Positions 34,890-42,840 of a DNA stretch of 64,000 bases are shown here, in pieces. The translations under genes and the position numbers were made by a program. Below the pieces are notes generated by a model. It had not been told where the DNA came from. It worked only from the letters and a program-made list of their open reading frames with translations, and did no database searches. The first letter of the stretch is position 1; every line of letters begins with the position of its first letter. Source of the stretch: CAZWKQ01 sp964634005 (GTDB taxonomy: Bacteria > Bacteroidota > Bacteroidia > Bacteroidales > JACABE01); assembly GCA_964634005.1 (NCBI GenBank), contig CAZWKQ010000007.1, positions 61,759-125,758 of the forward strand. Direction: 5' to 3'.

Positions 34890-35038
34890 TTGAATCGAAT
34901 TTAAAAATTAATTGCAAGCTTTTAACTGACTATTTTAGTAAATTGATTTATTGACAAATAATAATTTTGAATTATAAATCTGGGTTGTTAATACTTATAC
35001 GGATTTTAATCCCACAGACACGTTAACTTTAATTTTTA

Positions 35039-35114
35039 AACCCAAAATTTTCTTATTCGATTATTCATTAAAGATTTTCTTTATTGAGTAATTTGGGTTA
35101 AATTGTTTTTTTTT
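35039..35114 (+). terminator. Terminator-like hairpin with long loop after lolA
   Basis: AACCCAAAATT (35039-35049) pairs with AATTTGGGTT (35090-35099) with one bulge, and T-rich sequence follows at 35103-35114. The 40-base loop is long for a simple terminator. Confidence 0.45.
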
Positions 35115-35191
35115 GATAATCGATTTTTCCTGTTCAATATTTTATAATCGTCATTCAACCAAATTTATTTAATTTTACTGTTGAAGAAAGA

Positions 35192-35199
35192 TAATTTTG
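35192..35199 (+). promoter_or_regulatory. -7 element for the methyltransferase gene
   Basis: TAATTTTG matches the consensus exactly, 42 bases upstream of the start codon. No clear -33 element was seen. Confidence 0.35.
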
Positions 35200-35241
35200 T
35201 GGAAAAAAAATCTAACTTCTATTATTCAAAATAAAGCTTAA

Positions 35242-36075
35242 ATGTCATATATTAATATTTTTACGGAGAGAGAACAAAAAGATTTCGCATCAACTTGGGA
35301 CGAACTTCCTTTATGGTCGGCACCTTTTGGAATAAAAATACTTGATTTGATTGACTATAAGAAAAATATTAATGTTCTTGACATAGGCTGTGGAACAGGA
35401 TTTCCATTAATTGAAATTGCTCAACGATTGGGAAATTCTTGTGAATGCTATGGCATTGACCCCTGGGAAGCCGCTATTAACAGATTAAAAGAAAAAATTT
35501 CATTTCAAAAAATTAATAATATCAAACTTTTTGATTGTAAATCGGAAGAAATGCCTTTTAATGATGAATTTTTTGATTTAATTGTATCGAATAACGGAAT
35601 TAATAATACCCAGCAGCCCGAATTAGTTTTAAAAGAGTGTAATCGTGTTGCAAAAAATAGTGCACAACTCATTTTATCGGTAAATTTACCCGGAACATTT
35701 TCTTTATTTTACGAAACGCTTACCGAAGTTTTATTGCAATTAGAACATTTTGAATTGATTGAATTATTTATTAATCATATCAACAGTAAAAGAAAGTCGG
35801 TTAAAGAAAATATTGAGTTGATAGAAAATGCTGGTTTTATAATAAAAGATATTTTTGAAGATAATTATACAATGAAATTTACTGATGGTAATGCTTTTTT
35901 TAATCACTTTTTTATAAAAAGTAATTTCGCCGAAAGTTGGTACGAAATTCTCAATAAAACTGATAAATCAGAGTTAATTATCCGGCAAACAGAATTAAAA
36001 CTAAATGAAATTGCCAATGGGTCATATTTGACAATGGATGTTCCTTTAGCTGTTTTTAATTGTTTTAAACCATAA
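35242..36075 (+). CDS. Class I SAM-dependent methyltransferase
   Basis: 277 residues. Motif I is VLDIGCGTGFPLIEIAQRLG (about residues 51-70). The acidic end of beta-2 is YGIDPWEAAI, and motif post-I/II is FDLIVSNNGINN. The C-terminal third is helical and may bind the substrate, which is unknown. The next gene, a PAS-domain kinase, starts 14 bases later, so the methyltransferase is probably co-transcribed with a two-component system. A signalling role is possible, but it lacks CheR features. Confidence 0.85.
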   Translation: MSYINIFTEREQKDFASTWDELPLWSAPFGIKILDLIDYKKNINVLDIGCGTGFPLIEIAQRLGNSCECYGIDPWEAAINRLKEKISFQKINNIKLFDCKSEEMPFNDEFFDLIVSNNGINNTQQPELVLKECNRVAKNSAQLILSVNLPGTFSLFYETLTEVLLQLEHFELIELFINHINSKRKSVKENIELIENAGFIIKDIFEDNYTMKFTDGNAFFNHFFIKSNFAESWYEILNKTDKSELIIRQTELKLNEIANGSYLTMDVPLAVFNCFKP

Positions 36076-36089
36076 ATTTGTAATTAATT

Positions 36090-38900
36090 ATGGTTGAAAA
36101 TAATAAAAATATATTCAGATTTTTAAATAAAATCAACAAAAATGTCGATTTTATAAAGTTCAGAGAAAGTCATCTCAGTCTTGCTTTCAAAATAATAACC
36201 ATAATAGGGCTGCTAATAGTTGCAAGTTGGCATTTCATCGATCACAAAATTGATATTGATAACAAACAATCTGTATTTTTTCTTAGATTAGCTTGTATTA
36301 TCTTTTATATAACCAGTTTATTTCTTTCTTATTTTATTAAAACACGCAAGTTTATAAAATTCCTTTTAATCACCGGATTTTATGTTTCGGTGGTTTATTC
36401 ATCATTGTTGGCTAATTTTACCGGAGGGGTAGAAAGTCCTTATTGGTTTGGATTGAATTTTATTATAATTGCCTGGCTTTTGTTTGTCCCTTTTGGTTTT
36501 ATCGAAATGATAATCAATTCAATACTTTTTATTGTTCTTTACTCATCAATAATAATATTATCTGATATTGATAGCATAAATTGGCAACTTTTTACCAAAA
36601 ATAACTTTATTTATATCGAAACTTTTCTAATGGGTGGAGGTATAGCGCTGCTTAATAACAAACGTTTGGCTTCAATATACGAAAATGAGCGTATTATAAA
36701 AGAAAATGAGAAAAGGTTCAGGTTACTAAATCAAAATATGCACGATGTAGTGTGGATTTTGAATATGAATACGAGAAAGTTTACATACGTTAGTCCTTCG
36801 GTTATAAAACTAAGAGGTTATACTCCCGAAGAAGTTATGCAGCAGACAATTGAAGAGTCGTTAACTCCTGAATCATACCTGAAAGCTAATGAATTGCTCG
36901 AAAAAATGATAGCTGATTTCCATGAAAGCGGAAAAACTGATGTTTTAATGGGAGAATTAGAACAAAAATGTAAGGACGGCTCAACTGTTTGGATCGAAAT
37001 TGTAGCATCGTTTATATTGGACGATAATAATGGAATAAAGGAAATACTTGGGGTTTCGAGAAATATTAATGAAAGAAAGAAAGCAGAAAAAGCATTAAAA
37101 GAAAGCGAAGAAAAGTACCGTTACCTTATTAATAAAGCTCTTGATGGTATAATTATTACGCAAAATGGTAAATATCAGCTTGTAAATCCTGCTTTTTGCG
37201 AGATGACCGGATACAGTGAAAATGAACTTATTGGAATGAATTTTATTGATATGGTTGCGGAAGATGACAGACAGTTGATGATAGATGTACACACCAAAAG
37301 GATGAAAGGAGAGGGGTTTCCTCTTATATACAACGCAAAAGGCATAAGGAAAGATGGCAGTATATTGCACATGGAGCTGAATAGCACTACAATCGAATAC
37401 AACGGAAAACCCGCTGCATTTATAATTCTGAGAGACCAAACACAGAATAAACATGCCGAACAGGCATTACGTGAAAGTGAAGAAAAATATAAGGCTTTGG
37501 TCGAAAAAGCTAATGACGGTATTGTTATTCTTCAGGATGGTTATGTAAGGTTTATTAATCAAATGATGGCAGAAATATTAGGTTACGAAGTAAAATCTAT
37601 GATTAATACACCTTTTATCGATTATCTTTCGGATGAAGAAAAACCAAAAGTGTTGAATTTTTATCATTTAAGGCAACAAGGTAAAGAGGTTCCAACTATA
37701 TATGAAACAGTATTGATTGACAAATGGGGTAATCAAAAACCGGTCGAATTTAACAATAGTATAATTACTTATAACGGTAAAATTGCAACTCAAACCTATA
37801 TACGCGATATTTCTGAGCGTAAAAAATCAGAATTATTGCTAAAAGAAAGTGAAGAAAAATTTAGAACACTCACTTCGAGTGCTATGGATGCTATTCTTAT
37901 GATTAATAATCTTGGACAAATCACTTATTGGAACGATGCTTCCGAGAAAATTTTCGGATATAAAACCGAAGAAGTCCTATTTAAAGATTTACATGATATT
38001 ATTACCCCTGCTCATTTAAGAGAAGAATATCGCTTAAAGCTTATGCAATATGCACAAGGGGAAATTGAATTACCTAAGGATAAGAATTTAGAATTGATTG
38101 CTGTAAGAAAAAACGGTACCGAATTTATTTACGAACTTTCGTTATCATCATTCAGCATAAAAGAAAAATGGAACGGAGTAGGAATTATCAGGGATATCAC
38201 AAACAGGCTTAAAACAGAAGAAGAACTTCGAAAATCAAAAGAAATTCTTCAAAATGTTAATTTAGATTTAGAACAAAAAATCGAAGAACGCACATTGCAA
38301 CTTACAAATGCTAAAACCCAACTGTTACGACTTCAAAAAGAAAATTTGCAATCACAGTTCGAAATGCTTAAAAATCAGGTAAATCCACATTTTTTGTTTA
38401 ATAGTCTTAATGTATTGATTTCTCTTATTAAACTCGAACCCGATACTGCCGAGCTTTTTACCGAACAATTATCAAAAGTTTATCGTTATGTTCTTGAAAA
38501 TAAAGAAAAAGATCTTGTAAGTCTTAAAGTTGAAACAAATTTTTTAAAAGCTTATGTTTATTTGCTCGAGATCAGATTCAGAGATAAACTTAAAATTAAT
38601 ATTGATTTACCTGAGGAAAAACTCGGCTTACAGCTTCCGCCTATTGCACTTCAATTGCTTATCGAAAATGCTATTAAACACAATACTTTTTCGAAAAAAA
38701 ACAACTTGATTATTGATATTTTTATTGATGATGATAATTACTTGCATGTTATCAATAATTTACAAATACGCGAAAATAGGATAGAATCAACAGGAGTTGG
38801 CTTGAAAAATATTGAAACAAGATATAGCTACTTAACCGATAAAAAAATTAGTTATGGAATTAAAGATGATAAGTTTGAAGCAATAATTCCATTATTATAA
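36090..38900 (+). CDS. Membrane sensor kinase with four PAS domains and a LytS-type histidine kinase domain
   Basis: 936 residues. About six membrane helices occupy 28-205. Four PAS domains follow in series (starting near 210, 345, 468 and 590), each introduced by repeats such as KALKESEEKYR. A coiled coil near 720-760 leads to a His_kinase domain with phospho-acceptor His767 in QVNPHFLFNSLNVL, and an ATP-binding region with LIENAIKHNTF. The paired LytTR regulator starts 12 bases after the stop. The membrane-embedded input and multiple PAS domains suggest sensing of a redox, gas or small-molecule signal; the ligand is unknown. Confidence 0.93.
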   Translation: MVENNKNIFRFLNKINKNVDFIKFRESHLSLAFKIITIIGLLIVASWHFIDHKIDIDNKQSVFFLRLACIIFYITSLFLSYFIKTRKFIKFLLITGFYVSVVYSSLLANFTGGVESPYWFGLNFIIIAWLLFVPFGFIEMIINSILFIVLYSSIIILSDIDSINWQLFTKNNFIYIETFLMGGGIALLNNKRLASIYENERIIKENEKRFRLLNQNMHDVVWILNMNTRKFTYVSPSVIKLRGYTPEEVMQQTIEESLTPESYLKANELLEKMIADFHESGKTDVLMGELEQKCKDGSTVWIEIVASFILDDNNGIKEILGVSRNINERKKAEKALKESEEKYRYLINKALDGIIITQNGKYQLVNPAFCEMTGYSENELIGMNFIDMVAEDDRQLMIDVHTKRMKGEGFPLIYNAKGIRKDGSILHMELNSTTIEYNGKPAAFIILRDQTQNKHAEQALRESEEKYKALVEKANDGIVILQDGYVRFINQMMAEILGYEVKSMINTPFIDYLSDEEKPKVLNFYHLRQQGKEVPTIYETVLIDKWGNQKPVEFNNSIITYNGKIATQTYIRDISERKKSELLLKESEEKFRTLTSSAMDAILMINNLGQITYWNDASEKIFGYKTEEVLFKDLHDIITPAHLREEYRLKLMQYAQGEIELPKDKNLELIAVRKNGTEFIYELSLSSFSIKEKWNGVGIIRDITNRLKTEEELRKSKEILQNVNLDLEQKIEERTLQLTNAKTQLLRLQKENLQSQFEMLKNQVNPHFLFNSLNVLISLIKLEPDTAELFTEQLSKVYRYVLENKEKDLVSLKVETNFLKAYVYLLEIRFRDKLKINIDLPEEKLGLQLPPIALQLLIENAIKHNTFSKKNNLIIDIFIDDDNYLHVINNLQIRENRIESTGVGLKNIETRYSYLTDKKISYGIKDDKFEAIIPLL

Positions 38901-38912
38901 AAATTTTAAAGT

Positions 38913-39668
38913 ATGAATATAGTAATTTTAGAAGATGAAGAATTAGCTGCTCGTCGTCTCGAAAGTATGATTAAACAATTTGACAGCAGTATTAATATTT
39001 TAGCAAAAATCGAATCAGTAGAAGAAGCCATAAATTGGTTTACCAATAACGATGAACCCGATTTGATTTTTTTAGATATTCATCTCGAAGACGACTTAAG
39101 TTTTGCAATTTTTGATAAAGTTAAAATTAAATCTCCCATAATTTTTACTACAGCTTTTGATGAATATGCCATAAAAGCTTTCAAATTGAAAAGCATAGAT
39201 TATCTTTTGAAACCAATTTCACAAGATGAACTTAATAAAGCCATATTGAAATATCAGGATTGGAATAAATCAAATTCTTCTTTAGTTGATATGCAAGCTC
39301 TTTTCGATTTGATTGATAAAAAAAATACCGATTACAAAAGTAGGTTTTCGGTTATTATAGGAAACAAAATAAAATCTATCGATATTCAAGATATTGCTTA
39401 TTTCTATTCTCAATCAAGTATAACATTTTTAGTTACTTATGACAATACAGAATACACTGTTGATTACAGCCTCGATCAGTTGGTAAACATACTCGACCCA
39501 AAACAATTTTTTAGAATCAACAGGCAGTATCTAATCAAATTGCAATCAATAGTCAATGTACATATTTTCCCAAAAAGCAGGTTAAAAATTGATTTAAAAC
39601 CTGCAAGAGAAGATATTTTTGTGAGTATTGATAAAGTAACAAAATTTAAGGACTGGTTGAATGGTTGA
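38913..39668 (+). CDS. LytTR-family response regulator
   Basis: 251 residues. The receiver domain has the acidic pocket EDEE at 7-10, phospho-acceptor Asp55 in LIFLDIH, Thr in FTTAFDEYA and Lys in YLLKPIS. The C-terminal LytTR DNA-binding domain covers about 145-250 (FFRINRQYLIKL is its typical core). It pairs with the LytS-type kinase encoded 12 bases upstream. Target genes are not evident; the DUF5684-like gene that follows has its own -7 element. Confidence 0.95.
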   Translation: MNIVILEDEELAARRLESMIKQFDSSINILAKIESVEEAINWFTNNDEPDLIFLDIHLEDDLSFAIFDKVKIKSPIIFTTAFDEYAIKAFKLKSIDYLLKPISQDELNKAILKYQDWNKSNSSLVDMQALFDLIDKKNTDYKSRFSVIIGNKIKSIDIQDIAYFYSQSSITFLVTYDNTEYTVDYSLDQLVNILDPKQFFRINRQYLIKLQSIVNVHIFPKSRLKIDLKPAREDIFVSIDKVTKFKDWLNG

Positions 39669-39706
39669 TTTTTATATATTCATAGTCTAAATTTAATAAA
39701 TTTGGT

Positions 39707-39714
39707 TAATTTTG
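39707..39714 (+). promoter_or_regulatory. -7 element before the DUF5684-like gene
   Basis: TAATTTTG matches the -7 consensus, 41 bases upstream of the start codon. No -33 element was evident. Confidence 0.35.
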
Positions 39715-39755
39715 ATTCTTTTTTAATAATTTTATAACTTTAAAAATAGTGAATT

Positions 39756-40778
39756 ATGGAAAGTAAATTTATAAGATTTTTAAAAGGAAACAGATGGTTT
39801 ATCGTCTTTTATATTATTTGGAGTTTTATCCATTTAGTATTTTATTTTAGTGGTAATATGTATATGGGAGATTTTTGGCCTTTTTCAGATGATGGTTTAT
39901 ATGATTATAATTTTAATGAATTATTTTTTTACCTCGCTCTACCTTTAGTTTTTTTTGCTATAAACAAATTAGTTGGTGAAGAAATTAGAATGAAAATAAG
40001 AAAAAATATTCTTTTATTAAAAATTTCATTAAAATTTGGTTTAATTCTAGGTGTGTTAAACTTAATTTTTGGAATAATTAATTCTTTAACATTCAATCCA
40101 GATAATTTATATGAATGGAGCTATTTTTTAACAGGTTTAGCAATATGGGTTTTAATTTATGTAATTTTAGTTTTTGCTCATTATGATTTTAATAAGAAAA
40201 ACGGTAATTATATTTCTTTTATAAATGCAATAATGATTGGTTTAATTATTTTGATTATCTCTAACTTAATTTCATCTGTTAATTATGTTATTAGTTATGA
40301 GCTGATAATGAAGGAAAAATTAAGATATTATTATTTTTCAAATTTAGCAGATAAATTATATTTCTTTGACTTCAATGCAATATATGATGAAGAATTTTCA
40401 TTATTTGAATATTTATTAAATTTTAGAAAGTTTTTTTTTCAAATAATTATATTGTTTCAAATTATAACTTTAGAATCTTTTTGGAAAATTTATAAAAAAG
40501 CAGGAAAAGAAGGCTGGGCTTCCATTATTCCAATATACAATATTATTGTTCTGCTGGAAATTGTTAAGAAACCAACTTGGTGGACTATTTTGTTTTTTAT
40601 ACCATTTGTAAATTTAATATTTTCGATATGGGTTACCAATTTGCTTTCAAAACAATTTAATAAGGGAGTAGGCTTTACATTAGGACTAATTTTTCTTCCT
40701 TTTATCTTTTATCCTTTATTAGGATTAAGTAAAGTAGAATATATCAACAAATTTATAAAAGATAAAAATGTTGATTAG
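39756..40778 (+). CDS. Polytopic membrane protein with C-terminal DUF5684-like domain
   Basis: 340 residues with about seven or eight membrane helices. The last 100 residues contain KAGKEGWASIIPIYNIIVLL followed by KKPTWWTILFFIPFVNLIFS, the recognisable pattern of DUF5684. That small membrane domain is often found in or near signal peptidase I genes in Bacteroidota. The N-terminal part (about 1-220) is unassigned. No catalytic motif is visible, so function is unknown. Confidence 0.7.
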   Translation: MESKFIRFLKGNRWFIVFYIIWSFIHLVFYFSGNMYMGDFWPFSDDGLYDYNFNELFFYLALPLVFFAINKLVGEEIRMKIRKNILLLKISLKFGLILGVLNLIFGIINSLTFNPDNLYEWSYFLTGLAIWVLIYVILVFAHYDFNKKNGNYISFINAIMIGLIILIISNLISSVNYVISYELIMKEKLRYYYFSNLADKLYFFDFNAIYDEEFSLFEYLLNFRKFFFQIIILFQIITLESFWKIYKKAGKEGWASIIPIYNIIVLLEIVKKPTWWTILFFIPFVNLIFSIWVTNLLSKQFNKGVGFTLGLIFLPFIFYPLLGLSKVEYINKFIKDKNVD

Positions 40779-40857
40779 TTTATTTAATAATGAATCTTTT
40801 TCATTTTTAAACTAAATACTATTAAAAAATCTACGTTTATCAAAACATAAAATAGAT

Positions 40858-40865
40858 TATATTTG
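40858..40865 (+). promoter_or_regulatory. -7 element for the AMP nucleosidase gene
   Basis: TATATTTG is an exact consensus match, 70 bases upstream of the start codon. A TTTA at 40836-40839 with 18-base spacing may be a weak -33 element. Confidence 0.4.
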
Positions 40866-40935
40866 TAAACTTGTTTTAAAAATTAATAAATGAATTAAAT
40901 TGCTGACATTAAAAACATAAAATATAATTCTATTT

Positions 40936-41718
40936 ATGAAAACCAAACCCGAAATAGTTGAAAATTGGTTACCGAGATACACAGGTACCGAACTTAATGA
41001 ATTTGGCGAATATATTTTGTTGGTTAATTTTTCAAATTACGTCAAATTATTTGCTGAGAAGTTTAATGTTGAAATTAAAGGAAATACCCGTGCTATGCAG
41101 AGCGCTACTGCTAATAATATCACTATTATTAACTTCGGGATGGGTAGTGCAAATGCTGCAACTATTATGGACTTATTGAGTGCAGTAAAACCAAAAGCTG
41201 CTTTATTTTTGGGTAAATGTGGCGGACTTAAGAAAAAAAATAATATTGGTGATCTTATTTTGCCTATTGCTGCAATCAGAGGGGAGGGTACTTCAAACGA
41301 TTATTTCCCTTCGGAAGTGCCTGCTTTGCCTGCTTTTAACCTTCAAAAAGCTATATCAACAACCATACGCGATTATAATAAAGACTATTGGACAGGAACT
41401 GTTTACACTACAAACAGAAGAGTTTGGGAACATGATGACGAATTTAAGGAATATCTCAGAAAAACCAGAAGTATGGCTATTGATATGGAAACTGCAACTG
41501 TGTTTATTGTCGGTTTTTATAATCATATTCCTACAGGTGCATTATTGCTTGTATCCGACCAGCCAATGATTTCCGAAGGAGTTAAAACCGAAGAATTGGA
41601 CAGAAAAGTGTCCGAAACATTTGTTGAACAACATCTTGATATAGGTATTGACTCATTAAAACAATTAATTAATAACGGATTGACAGTTAAACACCTGCGT
41701 TTTGACTTTAACAGCTAA
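40936..41718 (+). CDS. amn: AMP nucleosidase (compact form)
   Basis: 260 residues with the nucleoside phosphorylase fold: IINFGMGSANAATIMDLL near the N-terminal half, AALFLGKCGGL and the late signature AIDMETATVF, followed by LLLVSDQPM. The E. coli enzyme is about 480 residues with an extra N-terminal domain. This short version is the form found in Bacteroidota. It cleaves AMP to adenine and ribose 5-phosphate. holA follows 17 bases downstream. Confidence 0.87.
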   Translation: MKTKPEIVENWLPRYTGTELNEFGEYILLVNFSNYVKLFAEKFNVEIKGNTRAMQSATANNITIINFGMGSANAATIMDLLSAVKPKAALFLGKCGGLKKKNNIGDLILPIAAIRGEGTSNDYFPSEVPALPAFNLQKAISTTIRDYNKDYWTGTVYTTNRRVWEHDDEFKEYLRKTRSMAIDMETATVFIVGFYNHIPTGALLLVSDQPMISEGVKTEELDRKVSETFVEQHLDIGIDSLKQLINNGLTVKHLRFDFNS

Positions 41719-41735
41719 AAATCTAAGTTCGAAAA

Positions 41736-42743
41736 ATGACATTTGAAGATATTGTTTCAAATATTAAGAAAAAAATCTATCACCCGATTTATTTTCTTGC
41801 CGGCGAAGAAACTTATTATATCGATAAACTTTGCGATATAATTGAAAACAGTGTTTTATCGGATATTGAAAAAGAATTTAACCTTAATATTCTTTACGGA
41901 AGGGATATTGATGTAAAAACTATTGCCGAATATGCTCTTCGCTATCCGATGATGTCGAACTATCAGGTTGTTATCGTCAGGGAAGCTCAGGTACTTGAAA
42001 AAAATATTTATGATTTGGAAGAACTTTACCTGAAAAAATATCAAAAATCGACTATACTTGTTATTTGCTTCAATAATAAGGTTTTAGACGGAAGGAAGAC
42101 TCTTAAAAAAAGGTTAGATAAAGATTTTGTATATTTCGAATCGAAAAAAGTTAGTGAGGATAAATTATCGACCTGGATTATTAATCTGGTAAAAGAAAAA
42201 AAATACGATATTACTGTTGATGCAGCTCAATTATTAGCCGATTACCTTGGAAATGATTTGCATAAAATTGAAAACGAAATTAATAAACTAATAATCAGTC
42301 AACCTCAAAAAACTAAGATTGACTCAACAATTGTCGAGCAAAATACAGGTATAAGCAAAGATTATAATGTTTTTGAATTGCAAAAAGCTATTGGTAATAA
42401 GGATGTTTTTAAAGTCAACAAAATTATAAATTACTTTGCTTCTAATCCTAAGGAAAATCCTATGATTAAGAACTTAGCTTTGCTTTACAGATACTTCAAT
42501 CAGTTATTAACATATCATCACATTGATAATAAATCAGATACTAAGGATGTTGCATCAAAAATAGGAGTTCATCCTTTTTTTGTTAATGATTACGTTAAAG
42601 CAGCGAAACATTATCCCCCCGAAAAACTTATTGAAATAAATTCATTATTAAGGTATTATGATTTAATTTCAAAAGGTATTATAAACAGCACTGCTTCGGA
42701 AGGAGAATTAATGAAAGAAATGATGTATAAAATTCTTCATTAG
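41736..42743 (+). CDS. holA: DNA polymerase III subunit delta
   Basis: 335 residues. The N-terminal part has PIYFLAGEETYYIDKLCDII. A central AAA+-like fold without a Walker A motif follows, containing VDAAQLLADYLGNDLHKIEN-type sequence. The C-terminal helical collar begins near NPKENPMIKNLALLYRYFNQ. Delta opens the sliding clamp within the clamp loader. The gene is downstream of amn with a short spacer. Confidence 0.92.
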   Translation: MTFEDIVSNIKKKIYHPIYFLAGEETYYIDKLCDIIENSVLSDIEKEFNLNILYGRDIDVKTIAEYALRYPMMSNYQVVIVREAQVLEKNIYDLEELYLKKYQKSTILVICFNNKVLDGRKTLKKRLDKDFVYFESKKVSEDKLSTWIINLVKEKKYDITVDAAQLLADYLGNDLHKIENEINKLIISQPQKTKIDSTIVEQNTGISKDYNVFELQKAIGNKDVFKVNKIINYFASNPKENPMIKNLALLYRYFNQLLTYHHIDNKSDTKDVASKIGVHPFFVNDYVKAAKHYPPEKLIEINSLLRYYDLISKGIINSTASEGELMKEMMYKILH

Positions 42744-42808
42744 TTGATTTTCATAAATCTTTAACAAATTTTTCTTTAACAATTATAGGCTTAGTTTTTA
42801 AAAAAAAC

Positions 42809-42816
42809 TAATTTTG
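42809..42816 (+). promoter_or_regulatory. -7 element for the TonB-dependent receptor gene
   Basis: TAATTTTG matches the consensus exactly, 24 bases upstream of the first ATG. No -33 element was evident. Confidence 0.38.
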
Positions 42817-42840
42817 CGATATTTAATATGAACTTCTTTA

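Larger units (their letters stand above)
34890..35241 (+). other. 352-base intergenic region with two -7 elements and a terminator-like hairpin
   Basis: No open reading frame of note is present. It contains TAATTTTG at 34962-34969, a long-loop hairpin with a T tract at 35039-35114, and a second TAATTTTG at 35192-35199 just before the methyltransferase gene. The segment TGGGTT at 34981-34986 can pair with the same strand, AACCCA at 35039-35044, that forms the terminator stem, so an alternative fold is possible. Confidence 0.5.

Noticed and set aside
37095..37454. 119-residue open frame opposite the PAS kinase
   Set aside because: It lies wholly inside a well-supported gene on the other strand and shows no domain or start signal.
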